Under the pieces are notes generated by a model. It saw only the letters and a program-made list of their open reading frames with translations. It did not search any database and was not told the origin of the DNA. DNA of 24,602 nucleotides from JAHEJX01 sp041605955 (GTDB lineage: Bacteria > Actinomycetota > Acidimicrobiia > Spongiisociales > UBA5794): contig JBFIXI010000064.1 of the NCBI GenBank assembly GCA_041605955.1, positions 1 through 24,602 on the forward strand, in the 5' to 3' direction. Numbering within the stretch: the first letter of the stretch is position 1; each line of letters starts with the position of its first letter. Position numbers and translations under genes: made by a program. Of the stretch, positions 13,664 through 21,314 are shown in pieces.

Positions 13664-14428
13664 ATGCAGTCGGTGAATCGAGCGCTCGACGTGCTATTCC
13701 TGCTCGCGCAGAGTGGCGGTACTCGATCGGCGTCAACGGTCGCTCGCCAGCTCGAGCTCCCGCGCCCCACCGTGTACCGCATCCTCGAAACCCTCGGCAG
13801 CAAGGGCGTCGTCGCCAAAGTAGGCGACGAATTCGGCGTCACGGAGAAACTCGGCCGGATCGCCGCGGGCAGCGTTGGCGTAGGTCTGGCGGATGTCGCC
13901 CGACGCTATCTGCAGACTTTGGTCGCTATCACTGCTGAGACGAGTGGTCTCCATGCACGGTACGGAGACGTCCGGCGCTGCATTGCCGAGGTTGAGGGAC
14001 ACCACGGCGTCCGCTGGGCGCGAGGCGTTGGCTTCTCCGCGCCCGTCTGGTCGGGAGCAGTCGGCCATGTCATCCTCGCCGACCTCGTCGACCAAGAGAT
14101 CGAACAGATCGCAGCCCGCGCTGATTTCGCACCGCTCGCACCCATGACGGCGACCAACCTCGAAGATCTTCTCGAACGGGTCGAGGCGGCGCGTGAACGG
14201 GGATGGAGCCTCAGTTGCGGGGAGACCGTGGAAGGCGCGGCAGCCGTGGCGGCACCGATCAAGAATCACATTGGCCGAACGGACGCGGTGATGAGTTTGT
14301 ATGCTCCCGCCGATCGCTTTGCGGCCATACAGGAGTACGTCCCCGCCCTACTCGACACTGCTGCTGCGGCGTCCGAGGAATGGGTCGGACTGACGTCGAC
14401 CGCCGGCGTCGGCGGTCAGATGGGTTGA
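13664..14428 (+). CDS. IclR-family transcriptional regulator
   Basis: A 254-residue regulator. The N-terminal winged helix-turn-helix covers about 1-65 (MQSVNRALDVLFLLAQSGG, STVARQLELPRPTVYRILETLGSKGVV). The IclR effector-binding domain covers about 75-250, including WSGAVGHVILADL and ERGWSLSCGETVEGAAAVAAPI. The open frame extends to 13481, but ATG 13664 gives the family's normal start; the best Shine-Dalgarno (GGAGG, 13645-13649) is rather far, at about 14 nt. It stands directly in front of the ABC importer genes (26 bp), so it most likely senses the imported compound or a breakdown product and controls this arm. The palindrome at 13608-13627 is a candidate site for it. Whether it activates or represses cannot be seen. 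Confidence 0.88.
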   Translation: MQSVNRALDVLFLLAQSGGTRSASTVARQLELPRPTVYRILETLGSKGVVAKVGDEFGVTEKLGRIAAGSVGVGLADVARRYLQTLVAITAETSGLHARYGDVRRCIAEVEGHHGVRWARGVGFSAPVWSGAVGHVILADLVDQEIEQIAARADFAPLAPMTATNLEDLLERVEAARERGWSLSCGETVEGAAAVAAPIKNHIGRTDAVMSLYAPADRFAAIQEYVPALLDTAAAASEEWVGLTSTAGVGGQMG

Positions 14429-14454
14429 CCCATTCCAATGATGAGGGAGTAAGC

Positions 14455-15357
14455 ATGGAATACAGCATCCGCCGACTGGCGGCACTCGTGGTAGCGCTGA
14501 TCATGGTCGTGGCTGCGTGCGGCGACGGCGATGACACCACCACCACCACCACATCTACTACAGCAGGGCCGACGACGACCATCGCGGCCGGCGCTCTCGA
14601 CGAGTTTCTGGTGACGCCGGGGACGTTGACGTTGGTGACGACGGGGAACTTCCCGCCGTTCACGCTGATCAACTCGGAGACCGGCGACGTCGAGGGCTAC
14701 TCGCTCGATGTCGGCGCTGAGGTGGCCTCCCGTCTCGGGCTCGAGTTCGCCACGCCAACGGTCGACTTCGTCGCTGAGCTGGAGGGTCTGCAGGCCGGTC
14801 TGTACGACATTGCCGACTCGGGCATCTGGCCGACGGAGACCCGTCAGGAGACGTTCATCTTCACCCGGCCCATGACCTCGGCCGGCTTCATCGCCCTCGT
14901 CCGCGCCGAGGACGCCGGATCCCCCGGCCTCGACGGAATCACCGGCAACGCCGGTGCCATCCAGGGCTCGATCCACGAACAGTGGACCATCGAGAACGCC
15001 GATACCCTCGGCTACGACGAGTACGTCCCCTTCGCCGGTGCCGCCGAAGCCGAGCTGGCACTGAAGCAGGGCCGGATCGACGTTTGGGTCATCGACTCGC
15101 TCGTCGGTGCCGCCCGGGCACTAGGAGATCCAGAGCTCGAAGTAACCGGACCAACACTCAACGCCCACCCGCTGTCGATGACCTTCCGGCCCGATAGCGA
15201 GGGCCTGCGCGACGCAATCAACCCGGTCCTCGACGCCATGATCGCCGACGGCACTCTGGCCGACTTGCAGGTCAAATGGTTCGGCCGCTGCATCGAAGTA
15301 CCCGACGACATCAACTCGCAACCCCCATACACCACCCTCCCCACAGGCAACTGCTAG
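14455..15357 (+). CDS. ABC transporter substrate-binding lipoprotein (polar amino acid type)
   Basis: Extracellular solute-binding protein of family 3, 300 residues. The signal peptide has a basic n-region (SIRR), a hydrophobic core and a lipobox VAAC with Cys22 as the lipidation site. A Thr-rich linker (about 28-46) follows, as in many actinomycete lipoproteins. The mature part has LTLVTTGNFPPFTLINSETG, GYSLDVGAEVASRLGLE, the central DIADSGIWPTETRQETFIFTRP block and the terminal LADLQVKWFG typical of SBP_bac_3. The Shine-Dalgarno GGGAG is 5 bases before ATG 14455. It is the first gene of the importer and is separated from the permeases by a strong hairpin. The ligand is expected to be a small polar molecule, perhaps an amino acid, amide or imide; the sequence does not specify it. 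Confidence 0.9.
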   Translation: MEYSIRRLAALVVALIMVVAACGDGDDTTTTTTSTTAGPTTTIAAGALDEFLVTPGTLTLVTTGNFPPFTLINSETGDVEGYSLDVGAEVASRLGLEFATPTVDFVAELEGLQAGLYDIADSGIWPTETRQETFIFTRPMTSAGFIALVRAEDAGSPGLDGITGNAGAIQGSIHEQWTIENADTLGYDEYVPFAGAAEAELALKQGRIDVWVIDSLVGAARALGDPELEVTGPTLNAHPLSMTFRPDSEGLRDAINPVLDAMIADGTLADLQVKWFGRCIEVPDDINSQPPYTTLPTGNC

Positions 15358-15371
15358 CGACCGACGTCTGA

Positions 15372-15406
15372 CCGGATCCGGGGGAGTTGGCGCTCCCCCG
15401 GACCGG
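15372..15406 (+). other. Strong intercistronic hairpin between binding protein and permease genes
   Basis: TCCGGGGGAG (15377-15386) pairs perfectly with CTCCCCCGGA (15393-15402) around the 6-nt loop TTGGCG. Past a bulged A, CCGG (15372-15375) pairs with CCGG (15403-15406), giving 14 GC-rich pairs. No U-run follows, so mRNA stabilisation or partial attenuation is more likely than full termination. This would keep the binding protein more abundant than the permeases. Confidence 0.7.
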
Positions 15407-15423
15407 CGACCTGAAGGGAACCC

Positions 15424-16077
15424 GTGGACTGGGGCCTGATCGCAGACATCTTTCCCCTCCTCATGGAGGCGACGCAGCTGACGCTTCAGCTGTTCGCCGG
15501 TGGCCTGGTCGTCTCCACGCTCGTCGGGCTCCTCATCGCCCTCATGCGTCAGTCCCGTTTTCGGCCGCTGCGCTGGTTTGCAGCCGTCTACATCTGGTTC
15601 TTCCGGGCGATGCCGACGCTGGTCATCATCTTCCTCGCCTTCTTCGTCGTCGCCCGTGACTGGTTGACCTTCCTGTCGCCGCTGCAAGCGGCGATTCTCG
15701 GCCTCGGCGCCGGCGCGGGCGCTTACAAGGCTGAGATCATCCGATCCGGCATCCTGTCGGTCGACCCGGGACAGTGGGAGGCCTCAGAAGCACTAGGCAT
15801 GACGCCGGCGCACCGCATGCGACGGATCATCCTCCCGCAAGCCGTGCGAGTCATGATCCCGCCATATCTGAGCAACACGGTGTTGGTCCTCCAGGCGACC
15901 TCGCTCGCTACCGCGATCGGTCTCGTGGAGCTGACCGGCCTATCTCGGCAGCTGTCGAACTCGACGTTCAAGCCGATCGAAGTGATGCTCACGGCAGCCG
16001 TCATCTACCTTGTTATGTCTTCGGCGATCGTGCTGGCCCAGATGTACCTCGAACGCCGCCTGGTCCTGAAGGTCTGA
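15424..16077 (+). CDS. ABC transporter permease, amino acid type (first subunit)
   Basis: Inner-membrane permease of the His/Glu/Gln/Arg/opine family, 217 residues from GTG 15424, with GAAGGGA as Shine-Dalgarno. Hydrophobic segments lie near 20-40, 52-77, 88-105, 150-168 and 185-206. The EAA loop that contacts the ATPase is at 119-139 (EASEALGMTPAHRMRRIILPQ). N-terminal ATQLTLQLFAGGLVVSTLVG and FRAMPTLVIIFLAFF match the family. It probably forms a heterodimer with the next gene product, which starts 5 bp downstream. It has PAAT-type features, not those of a branched-chain or peptide transporter. Confidence 0.9.
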   Translation: MDWGLIADIFPLLMEATQLTLQLFAGGLVVSTLVGLLIALMRQSRFRPLRWFAAVYIWFFRAMPTLVIIFLAFFVVARDWLTFLSPLQAAILGLGAGAGAYKAEIIRSGILSVDPGQWEASEALGMTPAHRMRRIILPQAVRVMIPPYLSNTVLVLQATSLATAIGLVELTGLSRQLSNSTFKPIEVMLTAAVIYLVMSSAIVLAQMYLERRLVLKV

Positions 16078-16082
16078 GGGCA

Positions 16083-16733
16083 ATGGATTTCGAATTCATC
16101 ATCGAGGAGTTCCCCGGGATTTGGGAGGGCGTCCCGGTCACAATCGGCCTTTTCGCCTGGTCGCTCCTGTACGGGACCCTCGGGGGTCTGGTCCTCGCTC
16201 TGATGCGCCTGTCGCGTTTCCAACCGCTACGCGCGCTCTCGGCCGGGATCACCTGGGTAGGGCGTGGGATACCACCGCTCATCATCCTCTTCATAACCTT
16301 CTTCGTCTTCCCGGAGCTCGGACTCACCCTCGAGCGATTCCCGACCGCAGTTCTCGGGCTCTCCCTCTGGACGGCGGTCTACCAGGGCGAGGTGATTCGG
16401 TCTGGGATCATTGGGGTGGACCAAGGTCAGTGGGAGGCGGCCGAAGCCCTGGGAATGAGCGGCCGTCACTACATGCGGCGCATCATCCTCCCCCAGGGCT
16501 TCCGCATCATGATCCCGCCCTATTTCGGGAACGCAATGACGCTGCTGAAGCAGACCTCCATAGCGTCGATCGTCACGATCACCGAGATTACGCTGCTAGC
16601 CCAGCGCGTAATCAGCTTCAAGTTCGTGTCCCTCGAACCGCTGCTCACGATCGCGTTCATCTACCTGGTCTTGAATACGATCCTCCAATTCGCTCAGATG
16701 GGCTTCGAACGAACTTTCCGACTGAGGGTGTGA
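16083..16733 (+). CDS. ABC transporter permease, amino acid type (second subunit)
   Basis: Second permease, 216 residues, clearly paralogous to the preceding one: both have GEVIRSGI/AEIIRSGI, DxGQWEAxEALGM, MRRIILPQ and RxMIPPY blocks. The EAA loop is at about 118-138. Hydrophobic segments are near 20-40, 52-76, 88-104 and 185-205. It starts with ATG 16083, five bases after the first permease, with GAGGG close to the start codon; translation is probably coupled. A longer open frame begins inside the first permease gene but is out of family. Heterodimer formation with the first permease is expected from the tandem arrangement. Confidence 0.9.
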   Translation: MDFEFIIEEFPGIWEGVPVTIGLFAWSLLYGTLGGLVLALMRLSRFQPLRALSAGITWVGRGIPPLIILFITFFVFPELGLTLERFPTAVLGLSLWTAVYQGEVIRSGIIGVDQGQWEAAEALGMSGRHYMRRIILPQGFRIMIPPYFGNAMTLLKQTSIASIVTITEITLLAQRVISFKFVSLEPLLTIAFIYLVLNTILQFAQMGFERTFRLRV

Positions 16734-16734
16734 T

Positions 16735-17613
16735 ATGGCATTGGTGAAGGTGGAAGGACTTCACAAATCCTTCAAGGACAACCACGTCCTCCAAGGTGTG
16801 GACTTCAGCGTCGATCAGGGCGAGGTCCTGGCGATCATCGGGCCCTCGGGTTCCGGCAAGACCACGATGCTGCGCTGCGTCAACCTGCTCGAACGCCCCG
16901 ACGATGGGAGCATCGAAGTCGACGGCAAGGTGCTGTGCGCGCCGGGCCCGGACGGCAAGATCGCTTTTGCGCCCCGCGGAGAAATCCGCCGGGCACGCGA
17001 AGAGATGGGCATGGTGTTCCAGCGCTTCAACCTCTTCCCCCACATGACAGCTCTGCAGAACATCACTGAGGCGCCGGTAAACGTGAAACGCGTCGACAAG
17101 GCGGCGGCGAAGGCCCGGGCCCGGGAACTCCTTGGCGCCGTGGGCCTCGGCCACAAGGAGGACGCCTATCCGATGCAGCTGTCCGGCGGCCAGCAGCAGC
17201 GCGTCGCCATCGCCCGCGCCCTCGCCATGGAGCCGAAGCTCATGTTGTTCGACGAGGTCACGTCGGCGGTGGATCCGGAACTCGCCGGCGAGATCCTCCT
17301 CGTCATGAAGCGCCTGGCGAAAGCCGGCATGACGATGCTCGTCGTAACCCACGAGATGGGATTCGCCGCCGAAGTCGCCGATCGGGTCATATTCATCGAC
17401 CATGGCCTAATTCAGGAGGAAGGCCCAGCGCGCGACCTGCTTTCCAAACCGCAGCAGCCGCGGACCCAGGCCTTCCTCAAAGCGGTGCTCGAACGCGCCC
17501 CGATGGCGGAGGACGAGGATTCGAGAGCCGCAGTCGCGGCGCCCGACGAGACGGTCGAGGAGATGCTGCTCGGCCACGAGCTGCACCACGAGGACGAAGA
17601 GGAGGAGGCCTGA
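16735..17613 (+). CDS. ABC transporter ATP-binding protein, amino acid type
   Basis: Cytoplasmic ATPase that drives the importer, 292 residues. Walker A GPSGSGKTT is at 36-44, the Q-loop FQRFNLFPH with Gln96, the signature LSGGQQQRV at 149-157, Walker B LMLFDE at 169-174 and the switch His206 in VTHE, all intact and GlnQ/HisP-like. An extra segment around 66-84 (VLCAPGPDGKIAFAPRG) is longer than in GlnQ. After the conserved TQAFLKAVLERAP at about 245-256 there is an unusual acidic tail of some 35 residues ending HEDEEEEA. The codons of that tail also supply GAGGAGGAGG as Shine-Dalgarno for the next gene. One base separates its start from the second permease. Confidence 0.92.
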   Translation: MALVKVEGLHKSFKDNHVLQGVDFSVDQGEVLAIIGPSGSGKTTMLRCVNLLERPDDGSIEVDGKVLCAPGPDGKIAFAPRGEIRRAREEMGMVFQRFNLFPHMTALQNITEAPVNVKRVDKAAAKARARELLGAVGLGHKEDAYPMQLSGGQQQRVAIARALAMEPKLMLFDEVTSAVDPELAGEILLVMKRLAKAGMTMLVVTHEMGFAAEVADRVIFIDHGLIQEEGPARDLLSKPQQPRTQAFLKAVLERAPMAEDEDSRAAVAAPDETVEEMLLGHELHHEDEEEEA

Positions 17614-17614
17614 G

Positions 17615-18310
17615 ATGGACGTCACCAAGATCTGGGACGATCTCCTGACCCCTACCGACCGCGCCGTGATCGAGAATGCGGGATTCGGTAAGCGGCGCGG
17701 CTTCGGCTCGAGCCCGGTGCTGGTGATGATCGACTGTCAATACAACTACATCGGGGCCGACAAGCCGATCACCGAACAGCAGGACGAGTACCCGGGGGGA
17801 GGTGGCGAAGGAGCGTGGCGGGCGATCCGTATAATCGAGGGTCTGCTGGGCATTGCACGCACCATCGACATCCCGATCCTGTACACGCGCAACGTGCAAA
17901 AACGCACGATCCGTTTCGACTCGTTCGCCGGCAAGAGCACCTGGGACCATTCGAAGACTCTCGAGGACGCGCCGGGGAGCAGAATCGTCGCTGAGATCGC
18001 CCCGCGGGCGGAGGACTTCGTCATCGACAAGAGCTACGCCAGCGCCTTCTACGGCACACCCCTCGTCAATTATCTGGTCGGACTGAAGGTCGACACGCTC
18101 GTCATGACCGGAGTCTCGACATCGGGATGCGTGCGAGCCACCGCCGTCGATGGGGTTACCCGGGGCTTCAACGTCGCCGTCGTGGCAGACGGGACGGCCG
18201 ATCGTATCGAGGCGTCCCACAAGGTCGCGTTGCTGGACCTCTGGATGAAGTATGCCGACGTCATCAGCTCCGACGAAGCGGCCGAGTATCTGAACGGGTT
18301 CAAGGAATAG
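17615..18310 (+). CDS. Isochorismatase-family amidohydrolase (N-carbamoylsarcosine amidase/maleamate amidase-like)
   Basis: Cysteine hydrolase of 231 residues that would cleave an amide or N-carbamoyl group and release ammonia. The catalytic triad is complete: Asp40 in VLVMIDCQYNYIG, Lys139 in FVIDKSYASAF, and nucleophile Cys172 in MTGVSTSGCVRATAVDG, with the cis-peptide region just before it. The TSGCVRAT(A/S)VDG form and the long N-terminus are like N-carbamoylsarcosine amidohydrolase and NicF maleamate amidase, not nicotinamidase. Its ATG is one base past the ATPase stop, so it is expressed with the importer. That suggests the imported compound, or an early product, carries a hydrolysable amide. 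A gap of 126 bp follows. Confidence 0.88.
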   Translation: MDVTKIWDDLLTPTDRAVIENAGFGKRRGFGSSPVLVMIDCQYNYIGADKPITEQQDEYPGGGGEGAWRAIRIIEGLLGIARTIDIPILYTRNVQKRTIRFDSFAGKSTWDHSKTLEDAPGSRIVAEIAPRAEDFVIDKSYASAFYGTPLVNYLVGLKVDTLVMTGVSTSGCVRATAVDGVTRGFNVAVVADGTADRIEASHKVALLDLWMKYADVISSDEAAEYLNGFKE

Positions 18311-18362
18311 TGTGCTCTGACCCGGGGCAGCAATGGCGGCGATTCGAGGCCAGATGGCGAGG

Positions 18363-18376
18363 GCGATCATGATCGC
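18363..18376. promoter_or_regulatory. 14-bp perfect palindrome upstream of the hydro-lyase genes
   Basis: GCGATCATGATCGC is self-complementary and lies in the 126-bp gap between the amidohydrolase and the aconitase-family genes, about 60 bp before the ATG. It may be an operator for separate control of the downstream genes. It does not resemble the palindrome before the IclR gene. Confidence 0.3.
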
Positions 18377-18436
18377 TGAAGTCCAGTAGGAGTCTCAGCC
18401 TATTCGTCGCCTGAACACGCGAGACTACGAGACGAC

Positions 18437-19726
18437 ATGACTGATGGACGCACCGGTAAGACCCTGAGCGAGAAGATCATCGCTCGGGCCGCAGGACGCG
18501 CCACCGTGCAGCCCGATGAGATCGTCACCGTTGAGGTCGACGTCGCAATGATCCATGACAGCGGAGGGCCTCGCCGCTATTGGAAGACCATGCGGGAGAT
18601 GGGTGTCGGCGTCTGGGACCGCAACAAGCTGGTGGTCGTTGCGGACCACTACGTCCCTGCCAAGGACATCGCCTCCGCCGAGATACTGCAGCTGACGCGA
18701 GATTTCGTCGCCTTCTACGATATCCCTCGCTTCCATGAGGCTGAGGGAATCGCCCACACGATCATGATCGAGAAGGGGTACGTCCGGCCGGGCATGCTGT
18801 ACGTAGGAGGCGATTCGCACTCGCTGACCGGAGGCGCGGTCGGCAGCTTCACGGTCGGCATGGGCTCGACCGACATGCTCGGGATCGTCACGACGGGCAC
18901 GACGTGGCTGCGGGTGCCTCATACGATCCAGGTCGAGGTCGACGGCTCGCTGCCCGCCGGCGTCGCCGCCAAGGATCTGATCCTGACGATGATCGGCGAC
19001 CACACGATGTCCGGTGGCCTCTACAAGACGCTCGAGTTCCACGGTTCCGGGATCGAACGCATGAGCATTGAGGAGCGTTCTGTCTTGTCGAATATGTGCG
19101 CCGAAATCGGCGCCAAAGCCGGCATCGTGCCGGCCGACGATGTAACTCGCCAGTATCTGGCGGAGCGAGGTATCGACTCAGATGAGCCGTACCCCGCCTC
19201 GGATGACGACGCGACATTCATCGACACATGGAGGTACGCAGGCGACGCGGTGCAGCCGGTGGTGGCCCGACCGCACAGCCATGACGACGTGGTCCCGATC
19301 ACATCGGCCGGGGAACCGCAGATCGGCCGGGCATACATTGGGGCGTGCACCGGAGCCAAGTATGAGGATCTGGCGATGGCCGCCGAGATCCTGCGGGGCC
19401 GATCGGTCGCACCGAAGGTCCTGCTCCAGGTGGCCCCTGCCTCCCGAGCCGCCCTACAGCGGGCGATTGAGACCGGGGTGGCATCGGTGCTTATGGATGC
19501 CGGCGCCCACATCCTTCCGACCGGCTGCGGGGCATGCCCGGGCATCGGAACAGGAGTCTTAGGGCCCGGTGAGGTTTGCGTCTCCACCACGAGCCGAAAT
19601 GCGCGCGGGCGCATGGGCAGTCCGGAGAGCGAGGTGTACCTGGCTTCGCCCTACTCGGTGGCGGCCGCAGCCGTGGCCGGCAAGATTGTCGACCCGAGGA
19701 GCATGCTCGCCGAGGAGGCTGCATGA
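18437..19726 (+). CDS. Aconitase-family hydro-lyase, large subunit (3-isopropylmalate/2,3-dimethylmalate dehydratase-like)
   Basis: Iron-sulfur large subunit, 429 residues, adding or removing water on an unsaturated or substituted malate-type diacid. The three [4Fe-4S] ligands are seen: Cys304 in YIGACTGAKYEDL, and Cys364 and Cys367 in PTGCGACPGIG. Other family motifs are GDSHSLTGGAVG (125-136), ADHYVPAKD (69-77), STTSRNARGRMGS (383-395) and YLASPYSVAAAAV (401-413). The length matches the two-subunit LeuC/homoaconitase/DmdA group rather than single-chain aconitase. ATG 18437 has only a weak GAGACG ahead of it. The stop overlaps the small-subunit start as ATGA. The following lyase favours a dimethylmalate- or methylmalate-type substrate over leucine synthesis. 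Confidence 0.9.
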   Translation: MTDGRTGKTLSEKIIARAAGRATVQPDEIVTVEVDVAMIHDSGGPRRYWKTMREMGVGVWDRNKLVVVADHYVPAKDIASAEILQLTRDFVAFYDIPRFHEAEGIAHTIMIEKGYVRPGMLYVGGDSHSLTGGAVGSFTVGMGSTDMLGIVTTGTTWLRVPHTIQVEVDGSLPAGVAAKDLILTMIGDHTMSGGLYKTLEFHGSGIERMSIEERSVLSNMCAEIGAKAGIVPADDVTRQYLAERGIDSDEPYPASDDDATFIDTWRYAGDAVQPVVARPHSHDDVVPITSAGEPQIGRAYIGACTGAKYEDLAMAAEILRGRSVAPKVLLQVAPASRAALQRAIETGVASVLMDAGAHILPTGCGACPGIGTGVLGPGEVCVSTTSRNARGRMGSPESEVYLASPYSVAAAAVAGKIVDPRSMLAEEAA

Positions 19727-20208
19727 TCGAAGGCAGGGCTTGGAAGTTCGGCGACAACGTCGACACCGACGTGATCATTCCGGGAAAGTACTTGATCCTG
19801 CCCGCCGACGAAGCCGCCGAGCACGTCATGGCCGGCATCCGACCAGGATTCGCCACAGAGGTGTCGCCGGGTGACATCATCGTCGCCGGCAAAAACTTCG
19901 GCACCGGCTCGAGCCGAGAGTCGGCGCCGCGGGCGATCAAGGGCGCCGGCATCGCCGCGGTGGTCGCCAAGTCTTTCGCCCGAATCTTCTTCCGTAATTG
20001 CATCAACGTAGGCCTCCCACCCGTCGAGTGCTCCCGAGCCGACGAGATCGACGAAGGCATGAGGCTACGCGTCGACGTGGACAACGGCCGCGTCGAAGTC
20101 ATCGATACGGGCGAGTCACTAGATGCCGTACCGCTGCCCGACGAGATCAACCAGATCCTCAAGGCCGGAGGCCTCGTCCCGCTGCTGCAGCAACGAGTGC
20201 GGCCATGA
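19723..20208 (+). CDS. Aconitase-family hydro-lyase, small subunit (LeuD/DmdB-like)
   Basis: Swivel-domain subunit of 161 residues that completes the active site of the large subunit. Seen are DNVDTDVIIPGKYL (11-24), the substrate loop KNFGTGSSRESAPRAI (57-72), SFARIFFRNCINVGLPP (84-100) and the terminal EINQILKAGGL. The short length matches the archaeal-type LeuD/DmdB, not the roughly 200-residue bacterial LeuD. The Shine-Dalgarno GAGGAGG precedes ATG 19723, and both ends use ATGA overlaps, with the large subunit upstream and the lyase downstream. This linkage is strong evidence that the three proteins act in consecutive steps. The residues of the specificity loop cannot be read with certainty from sequence alone. 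Confidence 0.9.
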   Translation: MIEGRAWKFGDNVDTDVIIPGKYLILPADEAAEHVMAGIRPGFATEVSPGDIIVAGKNFGTGSSRESAPRAIKGAGIAAVVAKSFARIFFRNCINVGLPPVECSRADEIDEGMRLRVDVDNGRVEVIDTGESLDAVPLPDEINQILKAGGLVPLLQQRVRP

Positions 20209-21107
20209 AGCCCGCCGCCAGGCTCAGAGCGCTGATCGAGACCCAGGCGCCCGTCGTGGCGCCGGGCGCCTACAACGCACTCTTCGCCAGACTGATCGCC
20301 GCCGCCGGTTTCCCCGCCGTCTACCTGTCTGGCGCCGGAGTCGCCAACTCGCTACTCGGTCGACCCGACATCGGCCTGGTCACCATGAACGAGATGGTCA
20401 TGATCGGAGAACGCATCTGCGACGTGGTCGACGTCCCGGTCATCGCCGACGGTGACACCGGATACGGCGGCGTCCACAACGTCGCCCGAACCATCCGCGC
20501 CTACGAGCGCGCCGGGATCGCCGCGATTCAGCTCGAGGATCAGGTCTTTCCGAAGAAGTGCGGCCATTTCGATGGCAAAGAAGTCGTTCCCACCGAGCAG
20601 ATGCTGCAGCGGATCGATGCCGCCCGCGACGCCCGGGCCGACGAGGACGGAATCCTGATCATCGCCCGGACCGATGCCCGCGCACCGCTCGGCTTCGACG
20701 AAGCCTTGGAGAGAGCCAGACTCTACGGCGAGGCCGGGGCCGACATCCTCTTCGTCGAGGCGCCGCAGACGGTCGAGGAACTGGGTCGCATCGGCGGGGA
20801 GCTCGCAGACTGGCCGCTGCTCGCCAACATGGTGGAGTTCGGCAAGACTCCCCTGCTCCCAGCCGCCGAACTAGGCAACCTCGGTTTCTCGGTCGTCATC
20901 GCCCCAGGATCCATCACGAGAGCCACAACCAAGGCTGCCGAAGACGTGCTCGCCGAGCTGGCGACGGCGGGCACGACGGCGGCGTACCTCGACAGGATGA
21001 AATCGTTCAGCGAAGTGAACGACATGCTGGGCCTTCCGGACGCCAACAACTGGGAGGCGGACCTGGCAAGACGCAGCTCCCGCCACCTCGAAGCCCGCGA
21101 CGATTAG
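20205..21107 (+). CDS. Isocitrate lyase/PEP mutase-family lyase (methylisocitrate or 2,3-dimethylmalate lyase-like)
   Basis: A 300-residue lyase expected to cleave a substituted malate or isocitrate into a keto acid such as pyruvate plus a short acid. The Mg2+ site ADGDTGYGG (81-89) and QLEDQ (109-113) are intact, the active-site loop KKCGH (117-121) carries the catalytic Cys119, and IARTDAR (153-159) and NMVEFGKTP (208-216) follow the PrpB pattern. Cys in this loop argues for a C-C lyase and against a PEP mutase. ATG 20205 overlaps the small-subunit stop. In the nicotinate fermenter Eubacterium barkeri, the DmdAB hydratase and Dml lyase form this same pair, giving propionate and pyruvate; 2-methylisocitrate lyase is the main alternative. 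Confidence 0.88.
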   Translation: MKPAARLRALIETQAPVVAPGAYNALFARLIAAAGFPAVYLSGAGVANSLLGRPDIGLVTMNEMVMIGERICDVVDVPVIADGDTGYGGVHNVARTIRAYERAGIAAIQLEDQVFPKKCGHFDGKEVVPTEQMLQRIDAARDARADEDGILIIARTDARAPLGFDEALERARLYGEAGADILFVEAPQTVEELGRIGGELADWPLLANMVEFGKTPLLPAAELGNLGFSVVIAPGSITRATTKAAEDVLAELATAGTTAAYLDRMKSFSEVNDMLGLPDANNWEADLARRSSRHLEARDD

Positions 21108-21314
21108 TTCCCGGCGGACGCCGCTCGATCAGAAGGTCCACCGTCACATACCGTGGGTTGTTGGCCGTCCGGTCGGAGCGACCACGCGAAAACTCTGTCA
21201 AGGGACTCGCGTTGGAAGCACGACGCACTGCGGAGATGTAGCCCAACGTCCGTGGGTGCGGATCGGCTCCGCCCGCGCCAGTATTGGCCGACCCCATCGG
21301 AGGAGGACGCGTCG

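Noticed and set aside
21108..21314. Transcription terminator or promoter between the lyase and the first NodB-type hydrolase
   Set aside because: Only a 5-bp stem (GGTCG-GAG-CGACC at 21171-21183) without a T-run, and no convincing -35/-10 pair.
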